Shown here piece after piece: positions 45,771 through 53,730 of a stretch of DNA of 64,000 bases. The stretch is taken from the NCBI RefSeq assembly GCF_016741815.1, contig NZ_JAERRJ010000002.1, positions 310,001-374,000 on the forward strand, read 5' to 3'. The stretch is from Nocardia acididurans (GTDB taxonomy: Bacteria; Actinomycetota; Actinomycetes; Mycobacteriales; Mycobacteriaceae). The translations under genes and the position numbers were made by a program. A model generated the notes under the pieces. It had not been told where the DNA came from. It saw only the letters and a program-made list of their open reading frames with translations, and searched no databases. Every line of letters begins with the position of its first letter. Positions within the stretch are counted from its first letter, which is position 1.

Positions 45771-48143
45771 ATGAGCGCGGTGCTCGCGGCATTCCGCGAG
45801 GCGTACACCGCCGCACTGCGGGCGCATCTGCGCGCACCGAATCAGAACACCCTCGCCGAGGGCTATGAACTGGGCAGGCGCGCACTGGTCGAGGGCGTCA
45901 GCATTCTCGATCTCACCGAGCACCATTTCCGAATCCTGGAATGGGAAGGGCTGCTGCCGCATTCGGACGGCACCGAGCGGTCCGAGGCGGCGCTGGAATT
46001 CCTGCTGCAGACCATGGCGGCACTCGACGTGGCCACCCGCGGCTTCCTCGACGGCACCCGGCGCTACGAGCAACAGCGTTCCCGCGCCGACGATCTCGCC
46101 GGACGCGACGCCTTCCGCACCGCGCTGGTGGAATCGCTGCAGGACGGATTCTTCGTCGTCGACGCACAGGGCACGCTGGTCGAGGTGAACTCGGCGTTCG
46201 GCGGGCTCACCGGCTACGGACCCGACGGCGTGCCGTATGCCCTCCCCCACCCGTGGACCGCCCCCGAAGCACCCCGGTACCCGGACCTCGGCACCGATGC
46301 CGCCCGCTTCGTCATGCCCATCCAGCATCGCGACGGACGCCGGCTGTGGCTGGCCGTGAGCACCAGTTCCCTGGTGAAACCCGAGAACGGCGAACGCATC
46401 TTCGTCGGCACCATCCGCGACGTCACCGCCGAACACGACGCACAGGCCCGCGATCAGGCCGTCTCCCGGCTGGCCACCGCGGTCGGCGCGGCCACCAGCG
46501 TGGTCGAGGTGCTCACCGTCGGGCTCGAGGAACTGCGCCGCGCCGTCGGCGCCGAGGCCGCCGTCGTGTCGGTGTGGCCCAACCGGCACACCGGGCCGGA
46601 ACTCTATGTCTCCGAGGACAAACCGAATCCGGACGAGGGCTGGTTCGACGCCGTCCAGCACGGCACCACCGCGGTCCGCCGCGCCGACGACACCACCTAC
46701 ACCGAACCCATCCGGCGCACCCGGGAACGCACCAGCGTGCTCGGCGGACCGTCCGGTATTCCGGCGGGCGCCGAGACCCGGCAGGTGCTCGACGCCCGCG
46801 CCCGCGCCCTGCTCGATCGCGCCCGGCTGCGGCCCGGACGCACCATGTTCGCCATCCCCGAAGGGGATTCCAGCTCCGAGGGCATCGTCGCGCCCCTGGG
46901 CGAGGCCGGGGATTCCGCGCTGTGGCTGCGCTTCGCCGCGCCGCGCGCCATCACCCCCGGCGACTGGGCGCTGTTCTCCCTGCTGGTCGGGCATCTGAGC
47001 CTGGCGGTGCAGCGCGCCCGCAACTTCGATCAGGCCCGCTCCACCTCGCTCACCCTGCAGCGCGCCATGCTGGGGCCGATCGAACTGCCGCCCCGCTTCA
47101 CCGTGCACTACGAACCGGCGCTGCCGCCGCTGGAGATCGGCGGCGACTGGTACGACGTGGTGCGGCTGCCCAACGGCACCATCGGCGTGGTGGTCGGCGA
47201 CTGCGTCGGTCGCGGTCTGTCCGCGGCCGTGGTGATGGGCCAATTGCGCACCGCCGCACGAGCACTGCTGCTGCGCGGCGCGGGTCCGGCGCAGCTGCTG
47301 GCCGAACTCGACACCGTGGCCGCGCGGATTCCCGGGGCCATGTGCACCACGGTGTGCGCGGCCATCCTGGACCCCGAACGCGGGCTGGTGCGCTATTCGA
47401 GCGCCGGGCACATGCCGCCCATCCTGGCCGAACCCGGCAGGCGCGGAAGGCTTCTCGAAGGCGGGCGCGCGGTGCCGCTGGCCACCTTCGACCCGCCGCG
47501 CCGCCCGGAGGCCACCACCGCCATGGCCCCCGGCTCCACCCTGGTGCTGTTCACCGACGGCCTGGTCGAGCAGCGCGGCGTCGACATCGGCGAGCGGTTC
47601 GACGAGCTCGCGGACGAATTGTCCGGGGTGGCAGGGCAATTGCCGCGCGAAGTGGCCGACACGGTGCTGTCGCGGCTGCGCCCCACCGGGGGTTACGACG
47701 ACGACGTCGCCATGGTCGTCTACCGGCAGCCGCCGCGGACCCTGCGGGTGGAGGTCCGCGCCGACGCTCAGCAACTGTCGAGCATTCGGCGCGAACTGCG
47801 GTCCTGGCTGGCCGCCGCCGCGGTTCCGCACGACACCGCCATCGATCTCATCGCCGCCGCCAACGAGGCCTGCACCAACAGCATCGAGCACGCCTATCTG
47901 GGCGGCGACCGCGGCCAGGTCACGCTGACCGCCCACTGCGATCTGGACACCCTCACCATCGAGGTGTCCGATGCGGGCGTGTGGCGGCCGCTGCCCGCCG
48001 ATCCCGGGCATCGCGGGCGCGGCATCGCCATGATGAAGGCGCTCACCGACCAGATGGACATCGATCACGACGGACCGGGCACCCGGGTGCGGATGTCGGT
48101 AAAGCTGCCCGCGGTGACATTCTCGGCGGCGACCCGGATATGA
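45771..48143 (+). CDS. RsbU-type PP2C phosphatase with sensory domains and fused RsbW-like kinase domain
   Basis: The 790-residue protein is modular. Residues 1-85 resemble the RsbT-binding N-terminus of RsbU (FREAYTAALRAHL, LAEGYELGRRALVEGVSILDL). About 115-230 is PAS-like (LVESLQDGFFVVDAQGTLVEV), 235-420 GAF-like, and 440-640 a SpoIIE phosphatase (GGDWYDVV, VGDCVGRGLSAAVVMGQL, LFTDGLVEQRG, GGYDDDVAMVVY). The last 130 residues form a GHKL kinase domain with AANEACTNSIEHAY and GRGIAMMKAL. It would receive RsbT and act on a STAS protein, with kinase and phosphatase on one chain. ATG 45753 is an alternative start. Confidence 0.9.
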   Translation: MSAVLAAFREAYTAALRAHLRAPNQNTLAEGYELGRRALVEGVSILDLTEHHFRILEWEGLLPHSDGTERSEAALEFLLQTMAALDVATRGFLDGTRRYEQQRSRADDLAGRDAFRTALVESLQDGFFVVDAQGTLVEVNSAFGGLTGYGPDGVPYALPHPWTAPEAPRYPDLGTDAARFVMPIQHRDGRRLWLAVSTSSLVKPENGERIFVGTIRDVTAEHDAQARDQAVSRLATAVGAATSVVEVLTVGLEELRRAVGAEAAVVSVWPNRHTGPELYVSEDKPNPDEGWFDAVQHGTTAVRRADDTTYTEPIRRTRERTSVLGGPSGIPAGAETRQVLDARARALLDRARLRPGRTMFAIPEGDSSSEGIVAPLGEAGDSALWLRFAAPRAITPGDWALFSLLVGHLSLAVQRARNFDQARSTSLTLQRAMLGPIELPPRFTVHYEPALPPLEIGGDWYDVVRLPNGTIGVVVGDCVGRGLSAAVVMGQLRTAARALLLRGAGPAQLLAELDTVAARIPGAMCTTVCAAILDPERGLVRYSSAGHMPPILAEPGRRGRLLEGGRAVPLATFDPPRRPEATTAMAPGSTLVLFTDGLVEQRGVDIGERFDELADELSGVAGQLPREVADTVLSRLRPTGGYDDDVAMVVYRQPPRTLRVEVRADAQQLSSIRRELRSWLAAAAVPHDTAIDLIAAANEACTNSIEHAYLGGDRGQVTLTAHCDLDTLTIEVSDAGVWRPLPADPGHRGRGIAMMKALTDQMDIDHDGPGTRVRMSVKLPAVTFSAATRI

Positions 48144-48306
48144 GACGGCCCGCCGGGGCGCGGCCGGCGAGAACCCCGACATTCGGGGATTTCGACATGA
48201 AATATTCAAATAACTCGGAAATGCAACGGTAGCTGGGGTTTTCACGACGCGGACAGCTATCGGAGCGATACCGAGTTGGCCAGGATGCAGCGAGAAGGGA
48301 CCGATC

Positions 48307-48702
48307 GTGGCAGATTGTTCTGATGTGACCAACACTTCCGGAGACGCGTACCCCCTCGCCGACGCCATGACCACCACGGTCACGGTGTCCGATGGTGTCA
48401 CCGTGCTCAGCGTGAGCGGCGAGGTCGATCTGGCCACCGCCCCCGCGCTGGAGAACGCGATCGATGCGGTGCTCGGCGGGCAACCCGCCGCCTTCGTCAT
48501 CGATCTGTCCAAGGTCAGCTTCCTCGCCTCGGCGGGGATGGCGGCCCTGGTCGCGGCCCATCAGCGGGCCGGTGGCACCAAGATCGCCGTCGTGGCCGAC
48601 GGGCCCGCCACCAGCCGCCAACTCAAAATGACCAGCCTGGACCAGGTGTTCGCACTGCACGCGGTCCTCGACGAGGCCATCGCCGCGTTGCGCACAAACT
48701 GA
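48307..48702 (+). CDS. Anti-sigma factor antagonist (RsbV-like STAS protein)
   Basis: The 131-residue STAS protein has VLSVSGEVDLATAPALENAI and the phosphorylation motif VSFLASAGMAAL with S75 as likely acceptor. In the partner-switching scheme its dephosphorylated form captures the anti-sigma kinase and frees the sigma factor. GTG 48307 follows AGAAGGGA. It follows the phosphatase-kinase fusion by 163 bp and is the natural substrate of both its domains. That 163-bp gap is AT-richer than its surroundings but no promoter was convincing. Confidence 0.9.
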   Translation: MADCSDVTNTSGDAYPLADAMTTTVTVSDGVTVLSVSGEVDLATAPALENAIDAVLGGQPAAFVIDLSKVSFLASAGMAALVAAHQRAGGTKIAVVADGPATSRQLKMTSLDQVFALHAVLDEAIAALRTN

Positions 48703-48704
48703 AA

Positions 48705-48736
48705 CGAGCTGCCGTCGAATACTCGATGGCAGCTCG
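48705..48736. terminator. Strong hairpin ending the stress operon
   Basis: A 14-bp stem (cgagctgccgtcga / tcgatggcagctcg) with one G-U pair and a 4-base loop starts 2 bp after the STAS gene stop. It also stands 48 bp beyond the stop of the convergent oxidoreductase gene, so it may serve both. Confidence 0.75.
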
Positions 48737-48784
48737 AAAGAGGTTCCCGCGCAGGGCCGTTCGGCCCCGCGCGACGAACCCTGA

Positions 48785-49822
48785 CTACACCAGTTCGCGC
48801 AGCTGCTCGATGAGCTTCACACGCTCGGCGGGGGTGGCGGCCAGGGGCACCACGTTCAGCACGGTGACGCCGGACTCACGGAAGGCGGCGACCCGCTCCT
48901 TGACGAAGCCCGCCGACCCGATCAGGCAGACATCGCGCACCAGATCGTCCGGCACGGCCTTGGCGGCCTCGTCCTTCTTGCCCGCCAGGTACAGCTCCTG
49001 GATGCGATCGGCCTCGGCGCCGTAGCCGTACTTGGTGGCCAGGGTGTGGTAGAAGTTCTTGCCCTTCGCACCCATACCGCCGATGTACAGCGCCAGATGC
49101 GGCTTCACGAATTCGCGCAGCGGCTCCACATTGTCGCCGATCGCCAGCGCCGGACCGGCGAACACCTCGAGGTCGCCGAGCTTCGGATCACGCTTGGCCA
49201 GACCGGCTTTCAGCGAATCGCCCCACACGTCGCCCGCCTTCTCCGGCAGGTAGAAGATGGGCTGCCAGCCCTGCGCCATCTCGGCGGCCAGCTCCACGTT
49301 CTTCGGGCCGAGCGCCGCCAGCAGCACCGGAATGTCCTCGCGCACCGGGTGATTGATGAGTTTGAGCGACTTGCCCAGCCCGGTGCCCTGCCCCTCGGGC
49401 AGCGGGATCGTGTAGTACTTGCCCTGGTACTCCAGGCGCTCGCGCTTCCACACCTTGCGGCAGATCTCGAGCACCTCGCGGGTGCGCCCGATCGGGGCGT
49501 CGTACTGCACGCCGTGGAAGCCCTCGATCACCTGGGGGCCCGACGCGCCCAGCCCGAGAATGAAGCGGCCGTCGGAGACGTAGTCCAGACCGGCCGCGGT
49601 CATGGCGGTCAGCGTGGGCGTGCGGGTGTAGAGCTGCATGATGCCCGAGGCCAGCTCGACCCGCTCGGTCTTGGCGGCCAGGTAGCCGATCGCGCTGACG
49701 GCGTCGAACGAGTACGCCTCCGGCACGAAAACGATGTCGAGACCGGCCCGTTCGAGGTCCGCGACCTCGGCGGCCACCTCTTTGAAGCCGTCGGTGTAGT
49801 TGATCGACAATCCGATACGCAT
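48785..49822 (-). CDS. LLM-class F420-dependent oxidoreductase
   Basis: The 345-residue protein is a luciferase-like TIM barrel: MRIGLSINYTDGFKEVA, VFVPEAYSFDAVSAIGYLA, ERVELASGIMQLYTRTP, DGRFILGLGASGPQVIEGFHG and IPVLLAALGPKNVELAAEMAQGW. This pattern is that of F420-dependent mycobacterial enzymes rather than FMN monooxygenases. The substrate is unknown. ATG 49822 is the only good start. Confidence 0.92.
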   Translation of the reverse strand: MRIGLSINYTDGFKEVAAEVADLERAGLDIVFVPEAYSFDAVSAIGYLAAKTERVELASGIMQLYTRTPTLTAMTAAGLDYVSDGRFILGLGASGPQVIEGFHGVQYDAPIGRTREVLEICRKVWKRERLEYQGKYYTIPLPEGQGTGLGKSLKLINHPVREDIPVLLAALGPKNVELAAEMAQGWQPIFYLPEKAGDVWGDSLKAGLAKRDPKLGDLEVFAGPALAIGDNVEPLREFVKPHLALYIGGMGAKGKNFYHTLATKYGYGAEADRIQELYLAGKKDEAAKAVPDDLVRDVCLIGSAGFVKERVAAFRESGVTVLNVVPLAATPAERVKLIEQLRELV

Positions 49823-50011
49823 GTACCGGACCTTACATACTGGCCGGACGCCAACGCACAGCGCCCGGCCCCGCCCGCCCGCCTGTGATCAACCCGACCC
49901 GGACGCCGGGTGTGCCCGCCCGGACCTGCGGGTAATCGAGTTCCGGTGAGCCGGTAGCGTGTTCGCCGAACCGCACATACTTCGCACGTGATTCACGGGA
50001 GGCCATCGATC

Positions 50012-50662
50012 ATGACTCAGGACACCGCGCAGGCCAGCACCACCTTCGGTGAGTCGACACTGCTGGGTTACCTGGATCAGCTCGCCGCCAAGGTCCCCGC
50101 CCCCGGCGGCGGCGCGGTCGCGGCCCTGCACGCCGCCCAGGGCGCGGCGCTGATCGCCATGGTCGCGCGCTACACCACCCGCGCCAAGGACGCCGAGCAC
50201 CAGCCCGTCATCGAGCGCATCATCGGCGCGGCCGACGCCTCGCGCGCCCGCGCCCTGCTGCTGGCCGATGCCGACGCCACCGCGTTCACCGCCGTCGGCA
50301 ATGCCTACAAGCTGCCCAAGGACACCGAGGAGCAGCAGGCCGCCCGCACCGAGGCCATCACCGCCGCCCTGCTCGGCGCGGCCCGCGTGCCCGCCGCCGT
50401 GGTCGCCGAGGCCGACGAAATCCTCTCCCTCGCAACCGAACTGCTGCCCATCGGCAACCCCAACGTGGTCACCGACATCGGCGCGGCCGCCGACTGCGCG
50501 CGCTCGGCCGCCGCCAGCTCGCAGCTCAATATCGCCATCAACGTGGCCTCCCTGGGCACCGGCGCGGGCGCGGAATTCGAGCCCGTCCTCACCCAGATCG
50601 ACGAGGTCATCGCCCGCGCCGACGCCCTGCACGACGACGTCGTCGCCGCCATCACCAAGTAG
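50012..50662 (+). CDS. Cyclodeaminase/cyclohydrolase family protein (FTCD C-terminal type)
   Basis: The 216-residue all-helical protein has the formiminotransferase-cyclodeaminase signature LLGYLDQLAAKVPAPGGGAVAAL and LPIGNPNVVTDIGAAADCARSAAASSQLNIAINV in pieces. Relatives convert formimino- or methenyl-tetrahydrofolate. ATG 50012 follows GGGAGG at 10 bases. It lies 1 kb from folD, a second C1-folate gene, and the window also holds hutG of histidine breakdown, which feeds formimino groups into other routes. Confidence 0.88.
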   Translation: MTQDTAQASTTFGESTLLGYLDQLAAKVPAPGGGAVAALHAAQGAALIAMVARYTTRAKDAEHQPVIERIIGAADASRARALLLADADATAFTAVGNAYKLPKDTEEQQAARTEAITAALLGAARVPAAVVAEADEILSLATELLPIGNPNVVTDIGAAADCARSAAASSQLNIAINVASLGTGAGAEFEPVLTQIDEVIARADALHDDVVAAITK

Positions 50663-50819
50663 GTCACGCGGAATCACGATCGCCTACCGGCACGCCGGGG
50701 CGATGCATAGTCCACACGCCGAGGGGTAGGTCACGAAGCGAGAACATTTCCGGATGGGACTGATCATGAAGCCATAGGCTGAGGACTCAGGACCCACACC
50801 CTCTCGAAGGGATGGAACC

Positions 50820-51569
50820 ATGCGGAACACGCTTCGTTTCCTCGTCGTCGCAGTCGTGCTCGCGACGGCCGCCGCATTCGGGTTCGGAGTCGCGAGCGCC
50901 GCGCTCGTGGCCCCCGGTCTCCCGGCGGTGCAGGCGATTACGCCGGGGCCCGGCGAAACGGTCGGAATATCCGCACCCGTCACGGTGCGCTACGCGGAAC
51001 CGGTGGCCGACAGAGCCCGCGCCGAGCGGGCCGTCGACATCCGCGCCGACCGACCCCTGTCCGGGCACTTCTCCTGGGTGAACGACCGGCAAGTGATGTG
51101 GACTCCGGCCGGATACCTACCCGCCTCGGCACCCATCTCGGTGTCTGCGGGCCGCCTGCACACTCAATTCCAGACCAACGGCGGGGTGAGCGCCGATGGT
51201 GACATGTCGAATCACACGTTCACCGTGTACATCGGTGGCGTCGCCGTGCGGACCATGCCCGCGTCGTTCGGGAAACCCGGATGGGAGACGCCGTCGGGGA
51301 CGTTCCCGGTGCTGTCGCGCGAGCGCAGCATCACCTTCGATTCGCGCACGATCGGCATCCCGCTGAGTTCACCCGAGGGGTATCTCATCGAGGGTGAGTT
51401 CGCCGAGCGGCTGACCTGGGGTGGGGTGTATGTGCACTCCGCGCCCTGGTCGGTCGATTCGCAGGGGTACGCGAACGTGAGCCACGGGTGCATCAACCTG
51501 TCGCCCGCCGACGCGGAGTGGTTCTACAACGAGGTGAGTATCGGAGATCCGGTCACCTTGCACTGGTGA
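50820..51569 (+). CDS. L,D-transpeptidase (YkuD) with Ig-like domain
   Basis: The 249-residue protein has an N-terminal signal/anchor helix (RFLVVAVVLATAAAFGFGV), an Ig-like domain (ITPGPGETVGISAPVTVRY to ISVSAGRLHTQF) and the YkuD catalytic domain with VHSAPW and SHGCINLSPADAEWFY (C224). It makes 3-3 cross-links in peptidoglycan, the dominant type in mycolata, and is smaller than LdtMt2, which has two Ig domains. ATG 50820 follows GAAGGGA. Confidence 0.95.
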   Translation: MRNTLRFLVVAVVLATAAAFGFGVASAALVAPGLPAVQAITPGPGETVGISAPVTVRYAEPVADRARAERAVDIRADRPLSGHFSWVNDRQVMWTPAGYLPASAPISVSAGRLHTQFQTNGGVSADGDMSNHTFTVYIGGVAVRTMPASFGKPGWETPSGTFPVLSRERSITFDSRTIGIPLSSPEGYLIEGEFAERLTWGGVYVHSAPWSVDSQGYANVSHGCINLSPADAEWFYNEVSIGDPVTLHW

Positions 51570-51580
51570 GGGCAGGTGGA

Positions 51581-51595
51581 GGGGGCAAAGCCCCC
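51581..51595 (+). terminator. Short GC hairpin after the L,D-transpeptidase gene
   Basis: gggggc-aaa-gccccc, a 6-bp stem with a 3-base loop, 11 bp after the stop codon. Confidence 0.5.
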
Positions 51596-51604
51596 ACACC
51601 CCCA

Positions 51605-51652
51605 CGATGAAGGGGGGCCTCGAGGCACACGCCTCGAGGCCCCCCTTCATCG
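51605..51652. terminator. 22-bp perfect hairpin between ldt and folD
   Basis: Both arms match without error over 22 bp around an acac loop. The stem starts cgatgaagggggg and turns at cctcgaggc. It lies between convergent genes and can stop transcription from both sides. Confidence 0.8.
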
Positions 51653-51708
51653 GAGAGGAAGAACGGGGCGAACCGCCCTCGAGCGATCACTCACCCGATG
51701 AAAACCGT

Positions 51709-52560
51709 TCAGGCGCGGGCGGATTCAGCGGCCTGGACCACGTGGCGCATGAGCAGGGCAGTGGTGACGGGGCCTACGCCGCCGGGGACGGGGCTGAGGG
51801 CGGCGGCCTTGCCGGTGACGGAGTCGGCGTCGACGTCGCCGGTGATGTTGCCGTTGTCGTCCTCGTTGGTGCCTACGTCGATGACCGTCGCGCCCGCGCG
51901 GACGTGGTCGGCGGTGATGAGGCCCGCGCGGCCCACGGCGGCGACCACGACGTCGGCGGCCGAGGTGACGGCGGGGAGGTCGGTGGTGCGGGAGTGGCAG
52001 ACCGTGACGGTGGCGTTCTCGGCCAGCAGGAGCTGAGCCAGCGGCTTGCCGACGATGTTGGAGCGGCCGACCACGGCGACGTGGCGGCCGGACAGCGGGA
52101 TGGCGTGGAACTTGGCCAGTTCTACGACGGCTTCGGCGGTGGCGGGCGGGAAGGTGGGCAGGCCGCTCGCGAGGAGGCCGAGGGACAGGGGGCTGACGCC
52201 GTCGACGTCCTTGGGGGCGGCGATGGCGGAGCTGACGTCGTCGAGGTTGACGCCCTTGGGCAGCGGGGTCTGCAGCATGATGGCGTCGACCGTGGGGTCG
52301 GTGGAGAGCTCGGTGAGCTTGGCGCGGATCTGCTCGATGGTGGCGTCCACGCCGAGATCGACGTTCTCGCAGGTGATTCCATTGCGTTCGGCGGCGCGGT
52401 TGAGCGACTTCACGTACCAGGCGCTGGCCGGATCGTCGTTCGCGACCACCAGGGCCAGGCGCGGTGCGATGCCCTGCTCGGCGAGCGCGGCGGCGCGCTG
52501 CTTGGTGTCGGCGTTGATGGCGGCGGCGAGTTCCTTGCCGGGAAGCGAAGTCGTATCCAC
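51709..52560 (-). CDS. folD: Methylenetetrahydrofolate dehydrogenase / methenyltetrahydrofolate cyclohydrolase
   Basis: The 283-residue bifunctional enzyme shows ASAWYVKSLNRAAE (catalytic Tyr and Lys), MLQTPLPKGVN, VVGRSNIVGKPLAQLL (NADP site) and SPVPGGVGPVTTALL. It links 5,10-methylene- to 10-formyl-tetrahydrofolate. GTG 52560 gives the normal length; no ribosome site is seen but TAGGCT lies 7 bases before, so the transcript may be leaderless. Confidence 0.96.
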   Translation of the reverse strand: MDTTSLPGKELAAAINADTKQRAAALAEQGIAPRLALVVANDDPASAWYVKSLNRAAERNGITCENVDLGVDATIEQIRAKLTELSTDPTVDAIMLQTPLPKGVNLDDVSSAIAAPKDVDGVSPLSLGLLASGLPTFPPATAEAVVELAKFHAIPLSGRHVAVVGRSNIVGKPLAQLLLAENATVTVCHSRTTDLPAVTSAADVVVAAVGRAGLITADHVRAGATVIDVGTNEDDNGNITGDVDADSVTGKAAALSPVPGGVGPVTTALLMRHVVQAAESARA

Positions 52561-52784
52561 GGGATCACAGCCTATCTCGCGCACTCGCACCCCTCGCGCG
52601 CGGCGCGTCGCGCACGCGTTCCCAGCAGCGTGCCGGTTCAAACCGGGGAAATCACTTCGGCAAATCCCTTACACGAGCGCTGTCCAGTCGTATCGTGTCC
52701 CCATTCGGTACCGAGCCAATAGTCAGCAAAGGACGCAGATAGCCAGCAAAGCATGCGTGACCCTCACGAAAGGTGTCGACAGCA

Positions 52785-53648
52785 GTGCAGATAGCAAGGC
52801 GTTTCCCCACCACCGTGCTCGTCGCGGCGGCCACCGCGCTCACCCTGTTCGCTCCGGGCGCCGCACACGCGGATCCCACACCGCTCTACAACTCCGCGCA
52901 GGACAATTTCACCGAGGGTGACGAGGCCGCGGGCCTCGCCGACCTGCGCGCCCTGCTCTCCGAATCCCCCGACGACGCGCAGGCGCTCGCCCTGCAGGCC
53001 ATCTGGTCGGACTACTCCGGTGATCTCATCACCCGCGAGGTGGCCCTGAACCGCCTCAACGGCATCGATCCGAAACTGGCCGACGGCACGCGAAATGTGT
53101 TCCACGCCATCGGTTCCGCCATCGGCACCCTGCCGAATCCGATTCCCGCCATCGCCGGCCCGCAGACCGGCATCGCCGTCTGCGGTTACGGCCTGCTGCC
53201 CGACGGCAGCATGCGCCCCGAACTGGTGAACCGCCTGCAGGCGGCCTGGTTACAGGCCATCGCCTCACCGCTGTCGCCGATTCTGGTGTCGGGCGGCAAT
53301 CCGCAGAACGGCATCACCGAGGCGGCGGCCATGGAGGGCTGGCTGATCGGGCGCGGCATTCCGGCGAGCCGGATCGTGGCCGATCACCGGGCCGGATCCA
53401 CCGTGCAGAACGCCCTGTTCGGCAGCAAGCTGCTGCGTGAGCGCGGCGCCACCAGCGCCATCGTGGTCACCTCCCCCAACCACATCCGCCGTGCGGTGGC
53501 GGATTTCATCGTGGCCGGGATGCCGGTGGTCGGCGCGACCACCTCGCTGGAACAGCTGGTCTCCCAGTTGCCCCCGCCCGCGCGCAGCGGCCAGCGCGGC
53601 ATCTACCTGGATGCCACTCGCACGCTGCTGCTGCCGACCGAACGCTGA
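52785..53648 (+). CDS. Secreted YdcF/SanA-like protein (DUF218)
   Basis: The 287-residue protein has a signal peptide (TVLVAAATALTLFAPGAAHA), a short helical region and the DUF218 domain: AVCGYGLLPDGSMRPELVNRL, ILVSGGNPQNGITEAAAM, STVQNALFGSKLL and IVVTSPNHIRRA. Family members act in envelope polysaccharide or vancomycin-related functions but no reaction is proven. GTG 52785 is chosen; GTG 52773 is in frame but too close to the GAAAGG site. Imperfect repeats of the word cagcaaag precede it near 52720-52750. Confidence 0.82.
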   Translation: MQIARRFPTTVLVAAATALTLFAPGAAHADPTPLYNSAQDNFTEGDEAAGLADLRALLSESPDDAQALALQAIWSDYSGDLITREVALNRLNGIDPKLADGTRNVFHAIGSAIGTLPNPIPAIAGPQTGIAVCGYGLLPDGSMRPELVNRLQAAWLQAIASPLSPILVSGGNPQNGITEAAAMEGWLIGRGIPASRIVADHRAGSTVQNALFGSKLLRERGATSAIVVTSPNHIRRAVADFIVAGMPVVGATTSLEQLVSQLPPPARSGQRGIYLDATRTLLLPTER

Positions 53649-53672
53649 GCGGCACACCATATTTCGGTACCG

Positions 53673-53706
53673 GAAACCGCCGATGCGCTCGCGCATCGGC
53701 GGTTTC
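53673..53706. terminator. 16-bp hairpin between convergent genes
   Basis: gaaaccgccgatgcgc and its exact complement are separated by 2 bases. It lies 25 bp after the DUF218 stop and 24 bp after the agmatine deiminase stop on the other strand, and has A/T flanks as a bidirectional terminator. Confidence 0.8.
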
Positions 53707-53730
53707 ACGTTCCGCATCCGAGATCGCCTG

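Noticed and set aside
45661..45774. A 37-codon frame between rsbX and the phosphatase gene
   Set aside because: It would overlap the next start as ATGA, but its ribosome site is poor and the peptide has no features.
45708..48512. Open frame of 934 codons on the minus strand opposite the RsbU-type gene
   Set aside because: Gly/Arg/Val-rich shadow; the plus strand has PP2C and GHKL motifs.
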